Assembly (NCBI GenBank): GCA_964019165.1
Contig: OZ025267.1
Coordinates: 17,084,079 to 17,148,078, forward strand
Length of the DNA: 64,000 nucleotides
Direction of reading: 5' to 3'
Source of the DNA: Mastigias papua
Taxonomy: Eukaryota > Cnidaria > Scyphozoa > Rhizostomeae > Mastigiidae
Shown here: positions 32,811 through 43,700 of the stretch, piece after piece
Position numbering within the stretch: the stretch's first letter is position 1
How the letters are laid out: every line of letters begins with the position of its first letter
Notes under the pieces: model-generated
What the model was told of the DNA's origin: nothing
Seen by the model: the letters and a program-made list of their open reading frames with translations, nothing else
The model's database searches: none
Position numbers and translations under genes: made by a program

Positions 32811-34041
32811 CAGATTGACAAGTGATGACAATGAGGGATTTTTGGCCAAAACGTAAGGCTATAGCCTTGGTATTTTGGTGAAAAATGACCAAATTTGAAA
32901 TTGATTGATTTTGATTGAACATTGAAAAGTGATGAAAATGAGCGATTTTTGGCCAAAAAGTAAGGCTATAGCCTTGGTATTTTGGTGAAAAATGACCAAA
33001 TTTGAAATTGATTGATTTTGATTGAACATTGAAAAGTGATGAAAATGAGCGATTTTTGGCCAAAAAGTAAGGCTATAGCCTTGGTATTTTGGTGAAAAAT
33101 GACCAAATTTGAAATTGATTGATTTTGATTGAACATTGACAAGTGATGAAAATGAGCGATTTTTGGCCAAAAAGTAAGGCTATAGCCTTGGTATTTTGGT
33201 GAAAAATGACCAAATTTGAAATTGATTGATTTTGATTGAACATTGAAAAGTGATGATAATGAGCGATTTTTGGCCAAAAAGTAAGGCTATAGCCTTGGTA
33301 TTTTGGTGAAAAATGACCAAATTTGAAATTGATTGATTTTGATTGAAGATTGAAAAGTGATGATAATGAGCGATTTTTGGCCAAAAAGTAAGGCTATAGC
33401 CTTGGTATTTTGGTGAAAAATGACCAAATATGAAATTGATTGATTTTGATTGAACATTGAAAAGTGATGAAAATGAGCGATTTTTGGCCAAAAAGTAAGG
33501 CTATAGCCTTGGTATTTTGGTGAAAAATGACCAAATTTGAAATTGATTGATTTTGATTGAACATTGACAAGTGATGAAAATGAGCGATTTTTGGCCAAAA
33601 AGTAAGGCTATAGCCTTGGTATTTTGGTGAAAAATGACCAAATTTGAAATTGATTGATTTTGATTGAACATTGAAAAGTGATGATAATGAGCGATTTTTG
33701 GCCAAAAAGTAAGGCTATAGCCTTGGTATTTTGGTGAAAAATGACCAAATTTGAAATTGATTGATTTTGATTGAAGATTGAAAAGTGATGATAATGAGCG
33801 ATTTTTGGCCAAAAAGTAAGGCTATAGCCTTGGTATTTTGGTGAAAAATGACCAAATATGAAATTGATTGATTTTGATTGAACATTGAAAAGTGATGAAA
33901 ATGAGCGATTTTTGGCCAAAAAGTAAGGCTATAGCCTTGGTATTTTGGTGAAAAATGACCAAATTTGAAATTGATTGATTTTGATTGAACATTGAAAAGT
34001 GATGAAAATGAGCGATTTTTGGCCAAAAAGTAAGGCTATAG
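32811..34041 (+). repeat. 107-bp satellite array, segment 1 (about 11.5 monomers)
   Basis: The array begins within a monomer at CAGATTGACAAGTGATGACAATGAGGG, which is more diverged than later units, as expected at an array edge. Each monomer reads, in landmarks: AGTAAGGCTATAGCCTTGG, TATTTTGGTGAAAAATGACC, AAATTTGAAATTGATTGA, TTTTGATTGAACATTG, AAAAGTGATGAAAATGAGCG, ATTTTTGGCCAAAA. A four-monomer unit (428 bp) is duplicated at about 33180-34035. The segment ends at the ATAG target site of the first LTR. Confidence 0.97.
33180..34035 (+). repeat. Higher-order repeat: 4 monomers (428 bp) x 2
   Basis: The monomer variants (GATGATAATGAGCG, GAAGATTG, CAAATATG and GACAAGTG marks) recur in the same order with an offset of 428 bp. 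Confidence 0.75.
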
Positions 34042-34429
34042 TGTAAAACGATTTATTTAATACAAGTATAATAAACGGTGTATTCCCATAACAACACTCT
34101 AAAGATGCACTTATAATTAACAACTTCGAAACGAGACTTAACTTAAAACGGCTTTTCCAACACGACTGTACATAACTGCAACTATATCACGACTGGGGTT
34201 ACAAGTACAAAACGGATATCCCAAGTACAACACACCAATATGACATTGACACGATAACAACTAGGAACACTCAAAACAAAGAGATGATGACAGCAACTGT
34301 GGAGATGAATGGTGCAATAACACAATATGCCGATGGCGAAACAACAAAAGACGGAGCCAATAAAACAAAGGACTAACGATACTCAACAAGACGTGACCAA
34401 TTGATAACACTAAAACTTGTACTCTAACA
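34042..34429 (-). mobile_element. Solo LTR, copy 1 (388 bp)
   Basis: The 388-bp sequence starts TGTAAAACG and ends CTCTAACA, the TG...CA ends of an LTR, and is flanked by a 4-bp target duplication ATAG (34038-34041 and 34430-34433). By eye it is identical to the LTRs of the full element at 39213-40725, whose gene content sets the orientation as minus. On the minus strand an AATAAA polyadenylation signal lies near its 3' end (34052-34057). A solo LTR forms by recombination between the two LTRs of one element. Confidence 0.93.
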
Positions 34430-35289
34430 ATAGCCTTGGTATTTTGGTGAAAAATGACCAAATTTGAAATTGATTGATTTTGATTGAACATTGAAAAGTG
34501 ATGAAATTGAGCGATTTTTGGCCAAAAAGTAAGGCTATAGCCTTGGTATTTTGGTGAAAAATGACCAAATTTGAAATTGATTGATTTTGATTGAACATTG
34601 AAAAGTGATGAAAATGAGCGATTTTTGGCCAAAAAGTAAGGCTATAGCCTTGGTATTTTGGTGAAAAATGACCAAATTTGAAATTGATTGATTTTGATTG
34701 AACATTGAAAAGTGATGAAACTGAGCGATTTTTGGCCAAAAAGTAAGGCTATAGCCTTGGTATTTTGGTGAAAAATGACCAAATTTGAAATTGATTGATT
34801 TTGATTGAACATTGAAAAGTGATGAAAATGAGCGATTTTTGGCCAAAAAGTAAGGCTATAGCCTTGGTATTTTGGTGAAAAATGACCAAATTTGAAATTG
34901 ATTGATTTTGATTGAACATTGAAAAGTGATGAAAATGAGCGATTTTTGGCCAAAAAGTAAGGCTATAGCCTTGGTATTTTGGTGACATATGACCACATTT
35001 GAAATTGATTGATTTTGATTGAACATTGAAAAGTGATGAAAATGAGCGATATTTGGCCAAAAAGTAAGGCTATAGCCTTGGTATTTTGGTGAAAAATGAC
35101 CAAATATGAAATTGATTGATTTTGATTGAACATTGAAAAGTGATGAAAATGAGCGATTTTTGGCCAAAAAGTAAGGCTATAGCCTTGGTATTTTGGTGAA
35201 AAATGACCAAATTTGAAATTGATTGATTTTGATTGAACATTGAAAAGTGATGAAAATGAGCGATTTTTGGCCAAAAAGTAAGGCTATAG
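34430..35289 (+). repeat. 107-bp satellite array, segment 2 (8 monomers)
   Basis: The length is 860 bp, exactly eight monomers plus the 4-bp target duplication. The first monomer carries the variant GATGAAATTGAGCG in place of GATGAAAATGAGCG, also seen right of the other LTR insertions. Confidence 0.97.
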
Positions 35290-35677
35290 TGTAAAACGAT
35301 TTATTTAATACAAGTATAATAAACGGTGTATTCCCATAACAACACTCTAAAGATGCACTTATAATTAACAACTTCGAAACGAGACTTAACTTAAAACGGC
35401 TTTTCCAACACGACTGTACATAACTGCAACTATATCACGACTGGGGTTACAAGTACAAAACGGATATCCCAAGTACAACACACCAATATGACATTGACAC
35501 GATAACAACTAGGAACACTCAAAACAAAGAGATGATGACAGCAACTGTGGAGATGAATGGTGCAATAACACAATATGCCGATGGCGAAACAACAAAAGAC
35601 GGAGCCAATAAAACAAAGGACTAACGATACTCAACAAGACGTGACCAATTGATAACACTAAAACTTGTACTCTAACA
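35290..35677 (-). mobile_element. Solo LTR, copy 2 (388 bp)
   Basis: Same 388-bp LTR as at 34042, inserted at the same base of the monomer with the same ATAG duplication (35286-35289 and 35678-35681). The flanking monomer on the right carries the same GAAATTGAG variant as the other insertions, which points to duplication with the satellite. Confidence 0.93.
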
Positions 35678-38600
35678 ATAGCCTTGGTATTTTGGTGAAA
35701 AATGACCAAATTTGAAATTGATTGATTTTGATTGAACATTGAAAAGTGATGAAATTGAGCGATTTTTGGCCAAAAAGTAAGGCTATAGCCTTGGTATTTT
35801 GGTGAAAAATGACCAAATTTGAAATTGATTGATTTTGATTGAACATTGAAAAGTGATGAAATTGAGCGATTTTTGGCCAAAAAGTAAGGCTATAGCCTTG
35901 GTATTTTGGTGAAAAATGACCAAATTTGAAATTGATTGATTTTGATTGAACATTGAAAAGTGATGAAAATGAGCGATTTTTGGCCAAAAAGTAAGGCTAT
36001 AGCCTTGGTATTTTGGTGAAAAATGACCAAATTTGAAATTGATTGATTTTGATTGAACATTGAAAAGTGATGAAACTGAGCGATTTTTGGCCAAAAAGTA
36101 AGGCTATAGCCTTGGTATTTTGGTGAAAAATGACCAAATTTGAAATTGATTGATTTTGATTGAACATTGAAAAGTGATGAAACTGAGCGATTTTTGGCCA
36201 AAAAGTAAGGCTATAGCCTTGGTATTTTGGTGAAAAATGACCAAATTTGAAATTGATTGATTTTGATTGAACATTGAAAAGTGATGAAAATGAGCGATTT
36301 TTGGCCAAAAAGTAAGGCTATAGCCTTGGTATTTTGGTGAAAAATGACCAAATTTGAAATTGATTGATTTTGATTGAACATTGAAAAGTGATGAAAATGA
36401 GCGATTTTTGGCCAAAAAGTAAGGCTATAGCCTTGGTATTTTGGTGACATATGACCACATTTGAAATTGATTGATTTTGATTGAACATTGAAAAGTGATG
36501 AAAATGAGCGATATTTGGCCAAAAAGTAAGGCTATAGCCTTGGTATTTTGGTGAAAATTGACCAAATTTGAAATTGATTGATTTTGATTGAACATTGAAA
36601 AGTGATGAAAATGAGCGATTTTTGGCCAAACAGTAAGGTTATAGCCTTGGTATTTTGGTGAAAAATGACCAAATTTGACATTGATTGATTTTGATTGAAC
36701 ATTGAAAAGTGATGAAAATGAGCGATTTTTGGCCAAACAGTAAGGTTATAGCCTTGGTATTTTGGTGAAAAATGACCAAATTTGAAATTGATTGATTTTG
36801 ATTGAACATTGAAAAGTGATGAAAATGAGCGATTTTTGGCCAAAAAGTAAGGCTATAGCTTTGGTATTTTGGTGAAAAATGACCAAATTTGAAATTGATT
36901 GATTTTGATTGAACATTGAAAAGTGATGAGAATGAGCGATTTTTGGCCACACGGTAAGGTTATAGCCTTGATATTTTGGTGAAAAATGACCAAATTTGAA
37001 ATTGATTGATTTTGATTGAACATTGAAAAGTGATGAAAATGAGCGATTTTTGGCCACACAGTAAGCCTATAGCCTTGGTATTTTGGTGAAAAATGACCAA
37101 ATTTGAAATTGATTGATTTTGATTGAACATTGAAAAGTGATGAAAATGAGCGATGTCTGGCCAAAAAGTAAGGCTATAGCCTTGGTATATTGGTGAAAAT
37201 TGACCAAATTTGAAATTGATTGATTTTGATTGAACATTGAAAAGTGATGAAAATGAGCGATGTCTGGCCAAAAAGTAAGGCTATAGACTTGGTATTTTGG
37301 TGAAAAATGACCAGATTTGAAATTGATTGATTTTGATTGAACATTGAAAAGTGATGAAAATGAGCGATTTTTGGCCAAAAAGTAAGGCTATAGCTTTGGT
37401 ATTTTGGTGAAAAATGACCAAATTTGAAATTGATTGATTTTGATTGAATATTGAAAAGTGATGATAATCAGCGAATTTTGCCAAAAAAGTGAGGCTATAG
37501 CCTTGGTATTTTGGTGAAAAATGACTAAATTTGAAATTGATTGATTTTGATTGAAGATTGAAAAGTGATGAAAATGAGCGATGTTTTGCCAAAAAGTAAG
37601 GCTATAGCCTTGGTATTTTGGTGAAAAATGACCAAATTTGAAATTGATTGATTTTGATTGAACATTGAAAAGTGATGATAATGAGCGAATGTTGGCCAAA
37701 AAGTAAGGCTATAGCCTTGGTATTTTGGTGATAAATGACCAAATTTGAAATTGATTGATTTTGATTGAACATTGAAAAGTGATGATAATGAGCGATTGTT
37801 GGCCAAAAAGTAAGGCTATAGCCTTGGTATTTTGGTGAAAAATGACCAAATTTGAAATTGATTGATTTTGATTGAACATTGAAAAGTGATGAAAATGAGC
37901 GATTTTTGGCCAAACAGTAAGGTTATAGCCTTGGTATTTTGGTGAAAAATGACCAAATTTGAAATTGATTGATTTTGATTGAACATTGAAAAGTGATGAA
38001 AATGAGCGATCTTTGGCCAAAAAGTAAGGCTATAGCCTTGGTAGTTTGGTGAAAAATGACCAAATTTGAAATTGATTGATTTTGATTGAACATTGAAAAG
38101 TGATGAAAATGAGCGATTTTTGGCCAAAAAGTAAGGCTATAGCCTTGGTATTTTGCTGAAAAATGACCAAATTTGAAATTGATTGATTTTGATTCACCAT
38201 TGAAAAGTGATGATAATGAGCGATTTTTGGCCAAAAAGTAAGGCTATAGCCTTGGTATATTGGTGAAAATTGACCAAATTTGAAATTGATTGATTTTGAT
38301 TGAACATTGAAAAGTGATGAAAATGAGCGATGTCTGGCCAAAAAGTAAGGCTATAGCCTTGGTATTTTGGTGATAAATGACCAAATTTGAAATTGATTGA
38401 TTTTGATTGAACATTGAAAAGTGATGATAATGAGCGATTGTTGGCCAAAAAGTAAGGCTATAGCCTTGGTATTTTGGTGAAAAATGACCAAATTTGAAAT
38501 TGATTGATTTTGATTGAACATTGAAAAGTGATGAAAATGAGCGATTTTTGGCCAAACAGTAAGGTTATAGCCTTGGTATATTGGTGAAAAATGACCAAAT

Positions 38601-39212
38601 TTGAAATTGATTGATTTTGATTGAACATTGAAAAGTGATGAAAATGAGCGATTTTTGGCCAAAAAGTAAGGCTATAGCCTTGGTATTTTGCTGAAAAATG
38701 ACCAAATTTGAAATTGATTGATTTTGATTCACCATTGAAAAGTGATGATAATGAGCGATTTTTGGCCAAAAAGTAAGGCTATAGCCTTGGTATATTGGTG
38801 AAAATTGACCAAATTTGAAATTGATTGATTTTGATTGAACATTGAAAAGTGATGAAAATGAGCGATGTCTGGCCAAAATGTAAGGCTATAGCCTTGGTAT
38901 TTTGGTGAAAAATGACCAGATTTGAAATTGATTGATTTTGATTGAACATTGAAAAGTGATGAAAATGAGCGATTTTTGGCCAAAGAGTAAGGCTATAGCC
39001 TTGGTATATTGGTGAAAATTGACCAAATATGAAATTGATTGATTTTGATTGAACATTGAAAAGTGATGAAAATGAGCGATTTTTGGCCAAAAAGTAAGGC
39101 TATAGCCTTGGTATTTTGGTGAAAAATGACCAAATTTGAAATTGATTGATTTTGATTGAACATTGAAAAGTGATGAAAATGAGCGATTTTTGGCCAAAAA
39201 GTAAGGCTATAG
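35678..39212 (+). repeat. 107-bp satellite array, segment 3 (33 monomers)
   Basis: The length is 3535 bp, exactly 33 monomers plus the 4-bp target duplication. Monomers close to the LTR are near consensus; from about 36.6 kb several subfamily variants appear (AAACAGTAAGGTTATAG, GATGTCTGGCC, GATTCACCATTG), so divergence rises with distance from the insertion. Confidence 0.97.
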
Positions 39213-39600
39213 TGTAAAACGATTTATTTAATACAAGTATAATAAACGGTGTATTCCCATAACAACACTCTAAAGATGCACTTATAATTAACAACTTCGA
39301 AACGAGACTTAACTTAAAACGGCTTTTCCAACACGACTGTACATAACTGCAACTATATCACGACTGGGGTTACAAGTACAAAACGGATATCCCAAGTACA
39401 ACACACCAATATGACATTGACACGATAACAACTAGGAACACTCAAAACAAAGAGATGATGACAGCAACTGTGGAGATGAATGGTGCAATAACACAATATG
39501 CCGATGGCGAAACAACAAAAGACGGAGCCAATAAAACAAAGGACTAACGATACTCAACAAGACGTGACCAATTGATAACACTAAAACTTGTACTCTAACA
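39213..39600 (-). repeat. 3' LTR of the retroelement
   Basis: This is the downstream LTR when the element is read on the minus strand. TG...CA ends; AATAAA signal on the minus strand near its outer end. Confidence 0.92.
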
Positions 39601-39614
39601 TCACTCCCTCCTTC
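39601..39614 (-). other. Polypurine tract
   Basis: On the minus strand GAAGGAGGGAGTGA directly precedes the 3' LTR, the expected site and composition for the primer of plus-strand DNA synthesis in LTR elements. Confidence 0.75.
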
Positions 39615-39730
39615 AAAAACAAGCCTCCTGGCTTGAATTGTTACAGAGAGTAGTGAAAAAAACTAAATAATAAATGAAACAGACAATAGACAAGACGTGC
39701 TACAACCTAAAAACATTTAAAGCAATCAAA

Positions 39731-40297
39731 CTACGTTATGCCATAATTGTCACTAATTCTTGAAACATTGTCTGAGGCTTGGTATAAGCGAGGATTTAAA
39801 CACTCGGCATAAGTATACAAGTTCTGTTCTTGCTGAATTCCCTCTGACGGTACGACCAACGATTCTCTGTTCTTATCGCCAATGTCTCCTCCCTCATCAT
39901 TTTCCACAACAACCCGAGTCTGTCGATTCGGTTCCGTTCCAAAGTTTATTTCTCTCTTGTCTAGTTCCGTGGTTATGTCCTTTAGCTTTTGTACAAGTTC
40001 ACCGATATCCCGATTGATAGATTCAACCTCAATGGACGCTACTGGAATAGATCTTTGTGGCGGGGATAGGTCCATAGGAGAGACATGACAGCAAGAATAT
40101 CTCCTTTCCCAGCAGTACTTGGCAACATGGCCGACCCTCAGGCAACAGTAGCATATGGGCCGGCCATCTTCACACCTATAGATGTTGGTACGATTCGCAA
40201 ACGGATATTTGGTTCTCTCTTCAGCCATTCTAACTTTGTCAACCATGGCAGCAACAACTGATATGATAAGGTCTTTAACATCCTCCACTGAAATCAT
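39731..40297 (-). CDS. Gag-like nucleocapsid protein fragment of the LTR element
   Basis: A 188-residue open frame with a true ATG (40295-40297) and TAG stop, starting about 40 bp after the 5' LTR. It carries one CCHC zinc knuckle, CYCCLRVGHVAKYC (C49, C52, H57, C62), the RNA-binding motif of Gag nucleocapsid. Residues 94-112 show hydrophobic positions I94, I98, L101, L105, I108, L112 in 4-3 spacing, a short probable coiled coil. The capsid part usual upstream of the knuckle is missing or reduced to about 45 residues, so the protein is shorter than a full Gag. It has no stop or frameshift inside. Plus-strand frames over the same interval are shadows. Whether it is expressed, or packages its RNA into particles made by another element, is not known. 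Confidence 0.8.
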   Translation of the reverse strand: MISVEDVKDLIISVVAAMVDKVRMAEERTKYPFANRTNIYRCEDGRPICYCCLRVGHVAKYCWERRYSCCHVSPMDLSPPQRSIPVASIEVESINRDIGELVQKLKDITTELDKREINFGTEPNRQTRVVVENDEGGDIGDKNRESLVVPSEGIQQEQNLYTYAECLNPRLYQASDNVSRISDNYGIT

Positions 40298-40318
40298 CTT
40301 GTCTCTGAAGGTAGGAGT

Positions 40319-40336
40319 TCCTCACACGGGGCACCA
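40319..40336 (-). other. Primer-binding site
   Basis: One base after the 5' LTR on the minus strand lies TGGTGCCCCGTGTGAGGA, starting with the TGG that pairs to the CCA end of a tRNA. I cannot name the tRNA from memory with confidence. Confidence 0.7.
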
Positions 40337-40337
40337 A

Positions 40338-40725
40338 TGTAAAACGATTTATTTAATACAAGTATAATAAACGGTGTATTCCCATAACAACACTCTAAAG
40401 ATGCACTTATAATTAACAACTTCGAAACGAGACTTAACTTAAAACGGCTTTTCCAACACGACTGTACATAACTGCAACTATATCACGACTGGGGTTACAA
40501 GTACAAAACGGATATCCCAAGTACAACACACCAATATGACATTGACACGATAACAACTAGGAACACTCAAAACAAAGAGATGATGACAGCAACTGTGGAG
40601 ATGAATGGTGCAATAACACAATATGCCGATGGCGAAACAACAAAAGACGGAGCCAATAAAACAAAGGACTAACGATACTCAACAAGACGTGACCAATTGA
40701 TAACACTAAAACTTGTACTCTAACA
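40338..40725 (-). promoter_or_regulatory. 5' LTR of the retroelement (promoter-bearing)
   Basis: By position this LTR would hold the promoter for the minus-strand element. AATAAA on the minus strand near its inner end marks the U3-R-U5 polyadenylation region. Identical by eye to the other three LTR copies. Confidence 0.85.
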
Positions 40726-43700
40726 ATAGCCTTGGTATTTTGGTGAAAAATGACCAAATTTGAAATTGATTGATTTTGATTGAACATTGAAAAGTGATGA
40801 AATTGAGCGATTTTTGGCCAAAAAGTAAGGCTATAGCCTTGGTATTTTGGTGAAAAATGACCAAATTTGAAATTGATTGATTTTGATTGAACATTGAAAA
40901 GTGATGAAAATGAGCGATTTTTGGCCAAAAAGTAAGGCTATAGCCTTGGTATTTTGGTGAAAAATGACCAAATTTGAAATTGATTGATTTTGATTGAACA
41001 TTGAAAAGTGATGAAAATGAGCGATTTTTGGCCAAAAAGTAAGGCTATAGCCTTGGTATTTTGGTGAAAAATGACCAAATTTGAAATTGATTGATTTTGA
41101 TTGAACATTGAAAAGTGATGAAAATGAGCGATTTTTGGCCAAAAAGTAAGGCTATAGCCTTGGTATTTTGGTGAAAAATGACCAAATTTGAAATTGATTG
41201 ATTTTGATTGAACATTGAAAAGTGATGAAAATGAGCGATTTTTGGCCAAAAAGTAAGGCTATAGCCTTGGTATTTTGGTGAAAAATGACCACATTTGAAA
41301 TTGATTGATTTTGATTGAACATTGAAAAGTGATGAAAATGAGCGATATTTGGCCAAAAAGTAAGGCTATAGCCTTGGTATTTTGGTGAAAAATGACCAAA
41401 TTTGAAATTGATTGATTTTGATTGAACATTGAAAAGTGATGAAAATGAGCGATTTTTGGCCAAACAGTAAGGTTATAGCCTTGGTATTTTGGTGAAAAAT
41501 GACCAAATTTGACATTGATTGATTTTGATTGAACATTGAAAAGTGATGAAAATGAGCGATTTTTGGCCAAAAAGTAAGGCTATAGCCTTGGTATTTTGGT
41601 GAAAAATGACCAAATTTGAAACTGATTGATTTTGATTGAACATTGAAAAGTGATGAAAATGAGCGATTTTTGGCCAAAAAGTAAGGCTATAGCCTTGGTA
41701 TTTTGGTGAAAAATGACCAAATTTGAAATTGATTGATTTTGATTGAACATTGAAAAGTGATGAAAATGAGCGATTTGTGGCCAAAAAGTAAGGCTATAGC
41801 TTTGGTATTTTGGTGAAAAATGACCAAATTTGAAATTGATTGATTTTGATTGAACATTGAAATGTGATGATAATGAGCGATTTTTGGCCAAAAAGTAAGG
41901 CTATAGCCTTGGTATTTTGGTGAAAAATGACCAAATTTGAAATTGATTGATTTTGATTCACCATTGAAAAGTGATGATAATGAGCGATTTTTGGCCAAAA
42001 AGTAAGGCTATAGCCTTGGTATATTGGTGAAAATAGACCAAATTTGAAATTGATTGATTTTGATTGAACATTGAAAAGTGATGAAAATGAGCGATCTTTG
42101 GCCAAACAGTAAGGCTATAGCCTTGGTAGTTTGGTGAAAAATGACCAAATTTGAAATTGATTGATTTTGATTGAACATTGAAAAGTGATGAAAATGAGCG
42201 ATTTTTGGCCAAAAAGTAAGGCTATAGCTGTGGTAATTTGGTGAAAAATGACCATATTTGAAATTGATTGATTTTGATTGAATATTGAAAAGTGATGATA
42301 ATCAGCGATTTTTGCCAAGAAAGTGAGGCTATAGCCTTGGTATTTTGGTGAAAAATGACTAAATTTGAAATTGATTGATTTTGATTGAAGATTGAAAAGT
42401 GATGAAAATGAGCGATGTTTGGCCAAAAAGTAAGGCTATAGCCTTGGTATTTTGGTGAAAAATGACCAAATTTGAAATTGATTGATTTTTATTGAACATT
42501 GAAAAGTGATGAAAATGAGCGATTTTTGGCCAAAAAGTAAGGCTATAGCCTTGGTATTTTGGTGATAAATGACCAAATTTGAAATTGATTGATTTTGATT
42601 GAACATTGAAAAGTGATGATAATGAGCGATTGTTGGCCAAAAAGTAAGGCTATAGCCTTGGTATTTTGGTGAAAAATGACCAAAATTGAAATTGATTGAT
42701 TTTGATTGAACATTGACAAGTGATGAAAATGAGCGATTTTTGGCGAAACAGTAAGGTTATAGCCTTGGTATTTTGGTGAAAAATGACCAAATTTGAAATT
42801 GATTGATTTTGATTGAACATTGAAAAGTGATGAAAATGAGCGATCTTTGGCCAAAAAGTAAGGCTATAGCCTTGGTAGTTTGGTGAAAAATGACCAAATT
42901 TGAAATTGATTGATTTTGATTGAACATTGAAAAGTGATGAAAATGAGCGATTTTTGGCCAAAAAGTAAGGCTATAGCCTTGGTATTTTGGTGAAAATTGA
43001 CCAAATTTGAAATTGATTGATTTTGATTGAACATTGAAAAGTGATGAAAATGAGCGATTTTTGGCGAAACAGTAAGGTTATAGCCTTGGTATTTTGGTGA
43101 AAAATGACCAAATTTGAAATTGATTGATTTTGATTGAACATTGAAAAGTGATGAAAATGAGCGATCTTTGGCCAAAAAGTAAGGCTATAGCCTTGGTAGT
43201 TTGGTGAAAAATGACCAAATTTGAAATTGATTGATTTTGATTGAACATTGAAAAGTGATGAAAATGAGCGATTTTTGGCCAAAAAGTAAGGCTATAGCCT
43301 TGGTATTTTGGTGAAAAATGACCAAATTTGAAATTGATTGATTTTGATTGAACATTGAAAAGTGATGAAAATGAGCGATTTTTGGCCAAAAAGTAAGGCT
43401 ATAGCCTTGGTATTTTGCTGAAAAATGACCAAATTTGAAATTGATTGATTTTGATTGAACATTGAAAAGTGATGATAATGAGCGAATGTTGGCCAAAAAG
43501 TAAGGCTATAGCCTTGGTATTTTGGTGAAAAATGACCAAATTTGAAATTGATTGATTTTGATTGAACATTGAAAAGTGATGAAAATGAGCGATTTTTGGC
43601 CAAAAAGTAAGGCTATAGCCTTGGTATTTTGGTGAAAAATGACCAAATTTGAAATTGATTGATTTTGATTGAACATTGAAAAGTGATGATAATGAGCGAA

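Larger units (their letters stand above)
39213..40725 (-). mobile_element. Non-autonomous LTR retrotransposon with Gag-like ORF only
   Basis: A complete element of 1513 bp: LTRs at 39213-39600 and 40338-40725 (388 bp each, identical by eye), a 737-bp interior, and ATAG target duplications (39209-39212 and 40726-40729). Read on the minus strand it has a primer-binding site one base after the 5' LTR, a single Gag-like zinc-knuckle ORF, and a purine-rich tract abutting the 3' LTR. Protease, reverse transcriptase, RNase H and integrase are absent, so any movement would depend on enzymes from a related element. The layout matches the class known in plants as TR-GAG. Identical LTRs and an intact ORF indicate youth. 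The zinc knuckle resembles those of Ty3/gypsy-type Gags, but the superfamily cannot be fixed without pol. Confidence 0.9.

Noticed and set aside
34261..34632. 123-codon minus-strand frame joining satellite and LTR sequence (also near 35509 and 40557)
   Set aside because: The frame crosses the insertion border between satellite and LTR, so it is a chance fusion with no domain.
39760..40367. Plus-strand open frames of 61-85 codons over the retroelement interior
   Set aside because: They lie antisense to the Gag-like ORF that has the zinc knuckle, so they are shadow frames.
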